Shown in pieces: positions 17,280 through 24,962 of a stretch of 64,000 bases of DNA. Source of the DNA: a candidate division TA06 bacterium SM23_40 (GTDB taxonomy: Bacteria; LJUI01; SM1-40); contig LJUI01000001.1 of the NCBI GenBank assembly GCA_001303705.1, positions 1-64,000 on the forward strand. Direction: 5' to 3'. A model generated the notes under the pieces. The model searched no databases, was not told the origin of the DNA, and saw only the letters and a program-made list of their open reading frames with translations. Every line of letters starts with the position of its first letter. The stretch's first letter is position 1. The position numbers and the translations under genes were made by a program.

Positions 17280-18620
17280 CTAACGCGCTGTAATCTCCTT
17301 CACCACCAATGCCACCGGAAGGGGACCGCTCTCTAGAATTGCGACAAGGCCACGCACCTCGTCCGAGGACATGCCGAGGCCGAATCTGATGATGCCGAGC
17401 TGTCCCCGCCTCACGATCGGTGCATCAACCACCCGCCGGTCCACAACGACCGCCAGGGGACGATCGACCAGACGTCCATCCTCGCCCAATCGCGCGGCGC
17501 AGAGTGAATCGAGTTCTATCTCGACGAGAGGGCGGCTTAGATCGTCAAACGCCGAGCGCACTGCCCGCATACACCCCTGTGGTGTTCCGGACAGAGGGCG
17601 GAGAAGCACTAGAGGCCGGCTCACCTTCTCTCTTTCGAAGGCCAGCCTGGCGCCCTCTCCATAGCGCGATTCGACCCCCTCAGCACGGAGCGTCACGACA
17701 TCTTCATCGGGCCAGCAGCCGAGCCACAACTCCAGCGAGCCCGGCCGGACGGCAACCTGAGCCACCTTGAACGGCGCATCCACATTTCCCAGGTCCAACA
17801 CAATGCGCCGCCCCGCCACATCGACCTCGATGTCCGCTTCCGGGGCAAAGGATCGACATCGAGCCTCGACCACGGTGCGAGCCGCCTGAAGGAGTTGTTG
17901 TTGGGGACGCTCTTCAGCGCCGGGTTCTAACACGATCCGGTGGCGTCGACCAGCTGTGGGCAGCCGGAGCTCAAGGGGCCCCCCGATCTCATCGAACGCC
18001 ATTTCCCACCATAGAGAGGGGGACGCCACGCCGTCCTCCCGCGCCAGTATGCGCTCGGGCAACAGCCGTTCGGCATCCACCCAGATCTGTCCGGTGACCG
18101 ACTTCGTCATCGTGGGATCGAGGAGCGCAACATTCGGCTCAAATCCGAATACGTACATTCTCTTTTCACGGTGGATCTCCTCGCCCTCGAATGAGAACGG
18201 CCCCTTACCGAGGACCACCTCCACCTGGCCCAGAGGATTACTCGCCTCCTCGCGGGGGCCTCTCACCCACTCCCGTTCAGTTCCCAGAGACTTATACTGC
18301 TGGTCGCCTATGCCGTACGCCTCCTCCTCTTCCTCTTCCTCTCCGAATCGCCACGCTCCCCGGACATGCACGAGATCGGGCCAGACACGCTCACCCTCAA
18401 ACGTAGCCTCCACCTGGCCGAGCGCGCCACCTGCATGCCTTCTCAGTTCCCAGCGAAAGCGGAATGGCTGCTCAGCGAGGTTCCCGAGTGCGTGCTCAAC
18501 CATCTCCTCGGGCGGTGCAGGAGGGACGAGTGGGGTCTGATAACGAACCGGGGCGGGACAGCCCGCCACCGTCAACATCGACGCCAGTGCGCATGCTCGA
18601 GCAACCATCAGGAACCGCAC
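17280..18620 (-). CDS. Lipoprotein with a SecD-like C-terminal domain
   Basis: A predicted lipoprotein of about 446 residues: an N-terminal hydrophobic stretch ends in the lipobox TVAGC. The N-terminal half is a strand-rich domain resembling LolA/LppX-like lipoprotein-binding folds ('V.GQIWVDAERLLPERI' pattern), with a run of seven Glu. The C-terminal ~110 residues resemble the periplasmic P1 head of SecD: a LAVVVDRRVVDAPIVR strand pair, a GLGMSSDEVRGLVAIL helix and SGPLPVALVV. In SecD that domain contacts exported proteins. No SecD membrane part is present. The start is taken at the GTG at 18620 behind GGAGGA; the frame opens at 18638. The gene sits between the BamA-like fusion and the Trm112/PorU genes. 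Confidence 0.65.
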   Translation of the reverse strand: MRFLMVARACALASMLTVAGCPAPVRYQTPLVPPAPPEEMVEHALGNLAEQPFRFRWELRRHAGGALGQVEATFEGERVWPDLVHVRGAWRFGEEEEEEEAYGIGDQQYKSLGTEREWVRGPREEASNPLGQVEVVLGKGPFSFEGEEIHREKRMYVFGFEPNVALLDPTMTKSVTGQIWVDAERLLPERILAREDGVASPSLWWEMAFDEIGGPLELRLPTAGRRHRIVLEPGAEERPQQQLLQAARTVVEARCRSFAPEADIEVDVAGRRIVLDLGNVDAPFKVAQVAVRPGSLELWLGCWPDEDVVTLRAEGVESRYGEGARLAFEREKVSRPLVLLRPLSGTPQGCMRAVRSAFDDLSRPLVEIELDSLCAARLGEDGRLVDRPLAVVVDRRVVDAPIVRRGQLGIIRFGLGMSSDEVRGLVAILESGPLPVALVVKEITAR

Positions 18621-18741
18621 GACTCCTCCGGCGGACACGGCGAATCAATCTTGCAGGTCTCCGGCTCCTCAGTCCCGTACCGACCGGCGATGCGTGAGAC
18701 TCGCGCACTTTTGGTCGAAGACTGCGGATGTAAGGAAAGGA

Positions 18742-21729
18742 TCAGAATTCCGGTCCGAGGCTGACATAGTGCCGGGGCCTTGTCGTCTCCCGGAGGTTGC
18801 TAGCCCAACCGACATCATAGCGAATTACGAGAAACGACAGCCGGACCCGCACACCCGCGCCAAACCCGAGCCGAAGATCCACAAGTTCCGGCTCACCACT
18901 CGTGTCTCGCCAGAGCTCAAAGTCCTCATCTTCTTCGTACACCGCCCCGAGATCGACGAAGGTTGCACCACGGACACTGCGTAGCTCCACCGGCAGAGGG
19001 AATGCCACCAGAAAATGGTCTACAAATGGAAAGCGGAGCTCGGCAGTCGCCAGCCCGACCCTGGTTCCGAAGAGAGAATCTCCTAACGTGTATCCCCTCA
19101 GTGTCTCGTTGCCGCCAAGCCAGAACCGCTCCCGGTCGCGCCCCATGCTCCCTGCACCCAACAGGCGGAGGGCAAGGGTGTGGCGCTGGCCGAGTCGCAG
19201 GTATCGCCGACAATCGAAATACCCCGTCGTGAACTTCAGATCGGACCCCAGCTCGGGGAGCGACCTCGCCGCGGAGAAGATACAGCGGCTTCCGTTGACA
19301 GGGCCGGTCACGCCCCAGAGTGCATTGTCTTGCACGAACGAGATCGCCGGCAGGAGGACAAATGCCCGTGATCTCGTGCGCACGGCCTCGATGTCGTAAT
19401 ATCCTCTCTGCACGAAGGTAATCGAGTCCTCCTGAATGACATATCCGTCAAGTGAGAAATCGAGGCGATGGTACCGGCTGAACGGATACCGCGCGAGTGC
19501 ACTGGCTCCGAACGTCCGGAGGGCGATCAGACCATCGCCGGAGAAGTAGTAATAGCGCTGCTGATAGACGGCAGCACCCCAGTCTATCCTTCGAGGCAGA
19601 TAATAGTACGCGAGCACGAAATTGGATTCCGTGATGTTGCTGAACAGGTCAGACTCGAAGTAGATCCTGTGATTTCCCAGGATATCGCTGAACGAAAGAC
19701 CTGTCTGGCCGGCGAAGCCGTAACCGGTCGAGTACTGTAACCCGCCTGTAATCCAGTCCGGCGTGAACCTGATCCGGTACTTCTCGACCTCGGGACGCTC
19801 CTCCTCGTCTACTCCTGGTAAGCTCTCTTCTGTCTCACCCAGGACCTCTGTCTCAGTGACATCACTCAGACCGGCCTCTTCTCCCGGCTCATCTGCTTCC
19901 TCAGAGTATAGAGCCTCGTGTACGTCGGCCATCTCTGTGAGCTCGGTTCCACCTGCATCGGCAACGGTGCTCTCAGTGGGGACACGCGTGAGATTCTCAA
20001 CCGGGTCTTTAACCGTGAAGATGTCCCACCCTCGCTCGCCATAGATGGCCATAGCCATTCGTTTCCCATCGGCCGACCACGACGGAGTGTATACGCCCCC
20101 GACCAGGTCAGTCACACGTGCCTCGGTCGAATCGGAGAGATCGTAGAGGTGTAGATTTCTGGTGCCGCTCGCATCGGAGACATATATGAGCTTCGTTCCC
20201 TCTTCGGACCAGCAGGGCCGACTCGCCTGGGAACCTCGAGCAGTCAGGCGACGGATCTCACCGCCGGGCCGCACAGGGCTGAGCACGAATGCGGCATACT
20301 GTCCGAATACCGCATCCTCACTCTCCCCATCTGTTCTGTCCGATACAAAGGCGAGCTGATTGCCGTCAGGATTCCATGCGGGATCGCGGTCGTCGAACTG
20401 GTCATCCGTCAAGCGGGTCACTGAGCGATCACCAAGGCTCACAAGATAGAGATCCTGCCTCCCATTCATGAGTCCGGCGAACGCAATTGCGGAGCCATCT
20501 GGCGACCATGCGGGAGAGGAACAGGCATCGAGATCGACATCGATTCGATCGATGAGCCTTCCACTTTGCGCTTCGATGATATAGATATAGTCCTTCCCGC
20601 CACTCTTCCCAACCACCGCAATCCTCTGCCCGTCAGACGTCCACGATATGGCGCTCTCCATGGCGTGGAGGGATTCAAATCCTGCCGACCTCTCTCCCTT
20701 CACCAACCGCCTCAACACCCGGCCGTCGATAGCCGATATCAGCAGGAGATCAGTGTACTCGTTCCGATTCGAGAAGAACGCTATCTTGTCGCCCTCAGGT
20801 GAAACGGCGGGACTCAGGTTTATGAACGAACCGTCGACCCTGTGATCGGTGAGCCGATGGGCCTCACTCGGCGCTTCATCTCTGCTGCCGAACTCCGGCC
20901 AGAACGTCCGCTTCATCTGCTTCGACCACTCCTCGCTCAGCTCAGCAGCCCCCTTACCGATAACCGCCATCAGGGCTCCATCCATCTCCTGTCTCATCCT
21001 GACCTGGTGCAGTATTTCGCCCACCTTCTGGCGACCGTACGACTGAGCCACGTACCGGATGACCGACTCCCCCTCCTTATATACAATGAACGAGCCTCCG
21101 TAGAACTCGAGCCTATCGATCGGAATCAACGCGTCGTAGATTGCGGCGTCCCTGAGGATCATATTCGTCTCTGTAAGGGACTCAATAGACTGGAACTCGG
21201 CCACGCCCTCCATGAGCCACAGCGGCGGCTGATAGAAGTACTGTCTCGACAACAGGGATCCGAAGGCATCCCCGTACAACAGATCGAACTGGAAGGCGTG
21301 AGTCAGCTCGTGTACTATGACGTGACGGAAATCTTCATAAGAGCCGTTGAACGGCACGACAACCCTCGTCTTGAATATCTCGGTAAATCCGCCCACGGAC
21401 TCCTCGATCAACTCGGTGATGACATTAGTCTGCTCGAAGTGACTGTGACACCTGTAGATGATTACAGGAAATTGACGCGATGGTGAGTGCTGGAGATCCT
21501 TCTCCAGCCGGTCATACGCCGCTTCGGCAATGTCGGCCACGTACTGTACCAGCTCCTCCGCACCCTCATAAAAGTAGATGTCGAAGTGCTCAGTGTGTCT
21601 GATCGACCACTCGAAGCCCCGATACTGGACCTTATTCTGGCCGTATATCTGGGCTTCAGAACCGGATATCCAGATCGCGATGACTGCCGCCAGGGCGAGT
21701 CCACATACGACCGAGCCCGTGCTCCTCAT
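18742..21729 (-). CDS. HExxH domain + TolB-type propeller + BamA-like barrel fusion protein
   Basis: A 995-residue outer-membrane protein with three parts. After a signal peptide (1-26) comes a peptidase-MA-like domain with HELTHAFQFD (His140, Glu141, His144), a gluzincin zinc site. From about 285 to 590 there are PD40/WD40-like blades of the TolB type (SPEGDKIAFFSNR, SPAWSPDGSAIAF, DPAWNPDGNQLAF, TPSWSADGKRMAM). An acidic linker leads to a surface-antigen/BamA barrel (about 655-995) containing RFWLGGNETLRGY and ending in SLGPEF. BamA-type barrels insert or export outer-membrane proteins; the propeller may hold partners and the protease may act on them. The start overlaps the preceding stop by four bases. 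Similar multidomain proteins occur in FCB genomes. Confidence 0.85.
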   Translation of the reverse strand: MRSTGSVVCGLALAAVIAIWISGSEAQIYGQNKVQYRGFEWSIRHTEHFDIYFYEGAEELVQYVADIAEAAYDRLEKDLQHSPSRQFPVIIYRCHSHFEQTNVITELIEESVGGFTEIFKTRVVVPFNGSYEDFRHVIVHELTHAFQFDLLYGDAFGSLLSRQYFYQPPLWLMEGVAEFQSIESLTETNMILRDAAIYDALIPIDRLEFYGGSFIVYKEGESVIRYVAQSYGRQKVGEILHQVRMRQEMDGALMAVIGKGAAELSEEWSKQMKRTFWPEFGSRDEAPSEAHRLTDHRVDGSFINLSPAVSPEGDKIAFFSNRNEYTDLLLISAIDGRVLRRLVKGERSAGFESLHAMESAISWTSDGQRIAVVGKSGGKDYIYIIEAQSGRLIDRIDVDLDACSSPAWSPDGSAIAFAGLMNGRQDLYLVSLGDRSVTRLTDDQFDDRDPAWNPDGNQLAFVSDRTDGESEDAVFGQYAAFVLSPVRPGGEIRRLTARGSQASRPCWSEEGTKLIYVSDASGTRNLHLYDLSDSTEARVTDLVGGVYTPSWSADGKRMAMAIYGERGWDIFTVKDPVENLTRVPTESTVADAGGTELTEMADVHEALYSEEADEPGEEAGLSDVTETEVLGETEESLPGVDEEERPEVEKYRIRFTPDWITGGLQYSTGYGFAGQTGLSFSDILGNHRIYFESDLFSNITESNFVLAYYYLPRRIDWGAAVYQQRYYYFSGDGLIALRTFGASALARYPFSRYHRLDFSLDGYVIQEDSITFVQRGYYDIEAVRTRSRAFVLLPAISFVQDNALWGVTGPVNGSRCIFSAARSLPELGSDLKFTTGYFDCRRYLRLGQRHTLALRLLGAGSMGRDRERFWLGGNETLRGYTLGDSLFGTRVGLATAELRFPFVDHFLVAFPLPVELRSVRGATFVDLGAVYEEDEDFELWRDTSGEPELVDLRLGFGAGVRVRLSFLVIRYDVGWASNLRETTRPRHYVSLGPEF

Positions 21730-22106
21730 ATCAGTCTCCCAACAATGAAACCTACGATGATACCAACCAGGAATGCGCTCACCAGGATCCGCGTCTTCAG
21801 AACGTCGACCTTATACCCCCTTTTGATAGCGAGGAATGTGACGAGGTACGCGATCCCGTTAACCAGGAGAAAGAAGGGAAGTGTGACTATGTTGACGATG
21901 AGCGGTCCGACCAACGGCACCGCCCCGACGAGAATGAGGAGGCCGGAAAATGCCTGCGTCAGGAGGCCGGCCACCACGACCCCGATGGCGATTACCTTCT
22001 TATCGAGGCCGCTCAACAAGCCAACGGTTATGAACGCCGCGATCAGAAGCCATACGGCGATAACCTTCCCGAATCTCTTGAAGAATGGTTTCAGACCAGC
22101 GAACAT
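21726..22106 (-). CDS. Small multi-pass membrane protein
   Basis: A protein of about 126 residues with probably four transmembrane helices: VIAVWLLIAAFITVGLL, VIAIGVVVAGLLTQAF with GLLILVGAVPLVG, FFLLVNGIAYLVTFLAI and ILVSAFLVGIIVGFIVG. No family recognised. The ATG at 22106 is preferred because GGGAAG precedes it and because the longer frame, open to 22163, runs into a terminator hairpin. The stop overlaps the start of the BamA-like gene, so the two are probably translated together and may share a role in the envelope. Confidence 0.7.
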   Translation of the reverse strand: MFAGLKPFFKRFGKVIAVWLLIAAFITVGLLSGLDKKVIAIGVVVAGLLTQAFSGLLILVGAVPLVGPLIVNIVTLPFFLLVNGIAYLVTFLAIKRGYKVDVLKTRILVSAFLVGIIVGFIVGRLI

Positions 22107-22140
22107 CGAACGCTTCCCGAAACGAGAGTCATGCGGGATG

Positions 22141-22172
22141 AGAGAAACAGCCCAGGCCACCACGGCCTGGGC
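22141..22172 (-). terminator. Intrinsic terminator after trxA
   Basis: On the minus strand GCCCAGGCC, a 5-nt loop and GGCCTGGGC form a perfect 9-bp G+C-rich stem (22172-22150). The T-rich run TGTTTCTCTC follows. It lies about 100 bp after the thioredoxin stop and before the preferred start of the membrane-protein gene. Confidence 0.7.
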
Positions 22173-22274
22173 GATTTCCGCTCCACTCGCGGGATGAAGT
22201 CACGAAGTTGGGTCCGCCTCCATCCCTCAGCAATCACACCACTGCCTTGCCAGTGTGGCGCCGCATCGGGCACG

Positions 22275-22610
22275 CTACCCCTCTAGCAACGCTTCGAGTT
22301 TGGCAACGATCTCAGCTTTCGGCTTCGCCCCCACAGCTTGATCGACAACTTTCCCATCCTTGAAGAACAAGACAGTGGGGATTGACCGAATCATGTAGCG
22401 CGCCGCGGTCGACTGATTGGCGTCTACATCGAGCTTTCCTACCTTCACCTTGCCCGAGTACTCCTGTGATACCTCCTCGAGAACCGGGACTATGAATTTG
22501 CAGGGCACACACCACTCTGCCCAGAAATCCACGACTACCGGCGTGTCAGCTTTCAGTACCTGCTCATCGAAATCGGCGTCTGAGAAGTCTAAGATGTTCG
22601 CGCTACCCAA
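22275..22610 (-). CDS. trxA: Thioredoxin with CVPC active site
   Basis: A cytoplasmic thiol-disulfide oxidoreductase of about 111 residues that reduces protein disulfides. The thioredoxin fold is complete: DTPVVVDFWAEWCVPCK carries the active site, IRSIPTVLFFKDGK holds the cis-proline loop, and VGAKPKAEI the last strand and helix. The dithiol motif is CVPC instead of the usual CGPC, which should shift the redox potential modestly. The TTG at 22610 is preferred (GSANILDF start, GGGGGTGA upstream); the frame extends to a GTG at 22631. A near-consensus promoter at 22662-22690 and a terminator at 22141-22172 indicate it is transcribed by itself. Confidence 0.93.
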   Translation of the reverse strand: MGSANILDFSDADFDEQVLKADTPVVVDFWAEWCVPCKFIVPVLEEVSQEYSGKVKVGKLDVDANQSTAARYMIRSIPTVLFFKDGKVVDQAVGAKPKAEIVAKLEALLEG

Positions 22611-22661
22611 CTTCGCTCTCACCCCCTTCACGATTCGCTGTTCACACCCCCCGTCTTCTAA

Positions 22662-22690
22662 ATCTTAGTAGAGCCTACGAGCCGTGTCAA
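22662..22690 (-). promoter_or_regulatory. Sigma-70-type promoter of trxA
   Basis: TTGACA (22690-22685) and TAAGAT (22667-22662) on the minus strand are separated by 17 bp. The predicted transcript starts near 22655, giving a leader of about 45 nt before the TTG start. The match (6/6 and 4/6) and the spacing are those of a strong housekeeping promoter. Confidence 0.8.
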
Positions 22691-22696
22691 CATATT

Positions 22697-22724
22697 TTTC
22701 GCCCGCCAGCCACAACGGGCGAAA
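22697..22724. repeat. Perfect 9-bp inverted repeat upstream of the trxA promoter
   Basis: TTTCGCCCG at 22697-22705 and CGGGCGAAA at 22716-22724 are perfect inverse copies around a 10-nt loop. The right edge of the -35 box is only 6 bp away. No T run follows on either strand, so it is not a standard terminator. It may be an operator for a dimeric regulator or a transcript-end hairpin for the hybrid kinase gene. Confidence 0.6.
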
Positions 22725-22799
22725 TCCTGTCATTTCGGGGAGTGCGTGCGGCCGTATGAGCCGTTGAGTGGGGCCCGACTCCCCCATCTCTGAGTGCAC

Positions 22800-22827
22800 G
22801 GGGACAGCAAATTAGGCCCCTGTCTCC
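22800..22827. repeat. REP-like hairpin
   Basis: GGGGACAG (22800-22807) and CTGTCTCC (22820-22827) pair with one G-T mismatch around the loop CAAATTAGGCCC. The sequence resembles short GGGGACAG-bordered palindromes scattered in many bacterial genomes. It lies in the 249-bp gap between the hybrid kinase stop (22918) and the trxA promoter region and could end the kinase transcript. Confidence 0.4.
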
Positions 22828-22917
22828 TCATCAACAAGCCGGATCGAGGACCAACGATGGCCGGGGGAGTAGGTCGAAGATGGCGGTCTCTTATGCGAGC
22901 TGCTGTACCAGATAACC

Positions 22918-24168
22918 CTAGGACAGTGTGGAGTCCGATGCTTCCAGGGAAAGCGAGATACGTATGGTCGTCCCTTTCCCCTCAGAACTCTCGACTCCTA
23001 TCGATCCTCCGTGATCCTTGACGATCTTGTAGGCCTCGGAGAGTCCGACCCCTGTACCTCTGCCCGGGTCTCTCGTGGTGAAGAAAGGCTCAAACACACG
23101 ACTACGTATGTCCTCCGGGATGCCGACCCCGGTGTCCCGGAAGGCGATGTGAACCTCCCCTTTCTTCGATCTTGTCTCTATCGTTAGCTCTCCGCCTCCC
23201 GGCATAGCCTGACTCGCGTTCCTGATAATGGCGGCGAACGCACGCATGAGCTGCGACTCGTTCGCAGCCATCTCGGGCAGTTCTGGTGATAGATCGAGCG
23301 TCAGCAATATGTCGTTATCGTCCAGTTCGTGTCCGAAAAGGGACAGGGTCCGCTCTATTGCCACATTGACATTGCACGGACCGTATTTGTCCACACGGGA
23401 TCTTGAATAGAGAGACAGATTGTCGAGTGTATCCACCGTTCGTGCGGCCTCGTACTGGATAATCTCCAGAGAGTCTACCACCTCCCTTGGCAAATCCAGC
23501 TCTTTTGCTTTCCGCAGCAATAGCTGAGTTCTTCCCATGACCGTTGTTAGCGGATTGGCGATCTCGTGTGTGACTCCAGCGGCAAGCTGGTAGATGCCGA
23601 GCATTTTCTCCGACTCCACAAGCTGCGCCTGCAGGGATTTCCGGCCAGCGATCTCCTGCTGCAGTTCCATATTGTTCTGCTCCAGTCGGACATTCATTCC
23701 GCGCAGTTCCTCAAGTAGTCGTCGATTCTCGAACACAAGTCGCTGCTTCTCCAATGCCCTGCCTATCGAACTCCTCGCACCTGGGATGTCGATCGGCTTG
23801 AGGATGTAGCCCTCAGCTCCGAGATTGATGGCATCGACCGAAGACTCAAGAGACGCGTGGCCTGTTACGACCATTACGATCGTGTCAGGACTCGTGCCCT
23901 TGATCTGGGTGAGCAAATCGAGACCATCCACGCCGGGGAGTCTGAGGTCGATCAACGCGAGATGATAGAACTGCCGTGCTACCAGTTCCCGCGCGGCTGA
24001 CGCCTCACCCACGGCGTCAACCTCATATCCTTCCATCTCCAAGATGTCCGCCAACGTCTCTCGCATACCCTTGTCATCATCCACAACCAACAGGCGCGCG
24101 CTCTCATCATCGGCGCGATCCAGAGTCGAGACTCGGCTGGACTCTTTCGTTTGGTTCTCCACAGTCAT
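22918..24168 (-). CDS. Receiver-histidine kinase hybrid (receiver first)
   Basis: A 416-residue cytoplasmic signalling protein with an N-terminal receiver (about 24-140; acidic pocket DDD, phospho-acceptor Asp in [13 protein letters not shown], conserved Lys in ILKPIDI) and a coiled linker. A HisKA domain (H box [11 protein letters not shown]) and an HATPase domain (N box [10 protein letters not shown]1 DTGVGIP, F box FEPFFTT, G2 GTGVGLS) follow. There is no membrane segment, so it takes its signal from another kinase through the receiver. The start overlaps the upstream receiver stop as ATGA, so the two are translationally coupled. It ends the signalling block. Confidence 0.92.
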   Translation of the reverse strand: MTVENQTKESSRVSTLDRADDESARLLVVDDDKGMRETLADILEMEGYEVDAVGEASAARELVARQFYHLALIDLRLPGVDGLDLLTQIKGTSPDTIVMVVTGHASLESSVDAINLGAEGYILKPIDIPGARSSIGRALEKQRLVFENRRLLEELRGMNVRLEQNNMELQQEIAGRKSLQAQLVESEKMLGIYQLAAGVTHEIANPLTTVMGRTQLLLRKAKELDLPREVVDSLEIIQYEAARTVDTLDNLSLYSRSRVDKYGPCNVNVAIERTLSLFGHELDDNDILLTLDLSPELPEMAANESQLMRAFAAIIRNASQAMPGGGELTIETRSKKGEVHIAFRDTGVGIPEDIRSRVFEPFFTTRDPGRGTGVGLSEAYKIVKDHGGSIGVESSEGKGTTIRISLSLEASDSTLS

Positions 24169-24551
24169 ACGGCAACTGGCCTCGGTTCAGTGGTGACTTT
24201 TCTAATAGTGTTGAGTAGATCCCCGAGATCGAGGGGCTTGTATGCCACTCCTATCGCTCCTTCCCGAAGTGCCTCCTCCAGCCTGTCATCGACCGCGTAG
24301 GCAGTCATCATGAGGACTTTCACGTTCCCTTTCATCTGGTTAAGGCACTTCAGTGTGTCAACACCGTTCATCCCCGGCATTTTGACATCCATCAGCACAA
24401 GGTCGAACTGTTGTCTTCTGAAGAGCTGTACCGCTTCTTCACCGCTCTTTGCGATCGCCACCTCATGTCCCTTGTCGAGTAGGACATCTGCCAAGGTCTC
24501 GCACATACCTTCATCGTCATCGACGATGAGGACGCTAAACGGACGCTCCAT
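24165..24551 (-). CDS. Single-domain response regulator (CheY-like)
   Basis: About 128 residues, one receiver domain and no output domain. The acidic pair in VLIVDDDEG, the phospho-acceptor Asp in LVLMDVKMPGMNG, the Thr in MMTAYA and the Lys in VAYKPLD are all present. The ATG at 24551 is chosen because GGAAGGAGG precedes it at good spacing; the longer frame to 24584 adds an Arg/Cys-rich leader. It overlaps the upstream receiver gene by 17 bp and the downstream hybrid kinase by 4 bp. It probably passes phosphate between the block's kinases. Confidence 0.92.
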   Translation of the reverse strand: MERPFSVLIVDDDEGMCETLADVLLDKGHEVAIAKSGEEAVQLFRRQQFDLVLMDVKMPGMNGVDTLKCLNQMKGNVKVLMMTAYAVDDRLEEALREGAIGVAYKPLDLGDLLNTIRKVTTEPRPVAV

Positions 24552-24945
24552 GAGGTTCCTCCTTCCCTTCTGGCATCTGCACACTCTCGCCCTGCAGAAC
24601 TTCCTGAATCTTCCTCTTCATGTCTTCTACATCGACCGGCTTCACGAGGTACCCACTTATGTTCGACGTGGCGAGTGCGAAGTCGTCCTCCATGTGACGG
24701 AAGGCCGTACAGATGATGACCGGAAGGTGCTCATCCTGTTCCCTGATCTTCTCAAGAACCTCTATACCATGAAGGCCCGGCATCTTGATGTCGAGGATTA
24801 CCAGATCCGGCTTCTCTCGGAAGATCTTCTGCAGCGCCTCATGACCACTCACCGCGGTCATCACCTGATATCCGGCATCGCTCAGCGCTTCGTAGAACAG
24901 AAGCCTCACATTCGGTTCATCATCGGCAATGAGTATCTTCTTCAT
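24535..24945 (-). CDS. Single-domain response regulator
   Basis: A 136-residue receiver without output domain. It has the DDE acidic pocket (ILIADDEPN), phospho-acceptor Asp in LVILDIKMPGLHG, Thr in ICTAFRH and Lys in YLVKPVDVED. A short charged tail follows the domain. The ATG is preceded by AGAGAGG. It lies 17 bp after the HAMP kinase stop, the position expected of a cognate receiver. Together with the next gene and the hybrid kinase there are three receivers in a row, as in a phosphorelay. Confidence 0.92.
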   Translation of the reverse strand: MKKILIADDEPNVRLLFYEALSDAGYQVMTAVSGHEALQKIFREKPDLVILDIKMPGLHGIEVLEKIREQDEHLPVIICTAFRHMEDDFALATSNISGYLVKPVDVEDMKRKIQEVLQGESVQMPEGKEEPHGASV

Positions 24946-24962
24946 TAGCAGCCTCTCTGGTC

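Noticed and set aside
18312-18350. Run of CTC/CTT triplets coding for seven Glu in the SecD-like lipoprotein
   Set aside because: A possible slippage site, but in-frame triplet change would not switch the gene off, and I have no evidence of variation.
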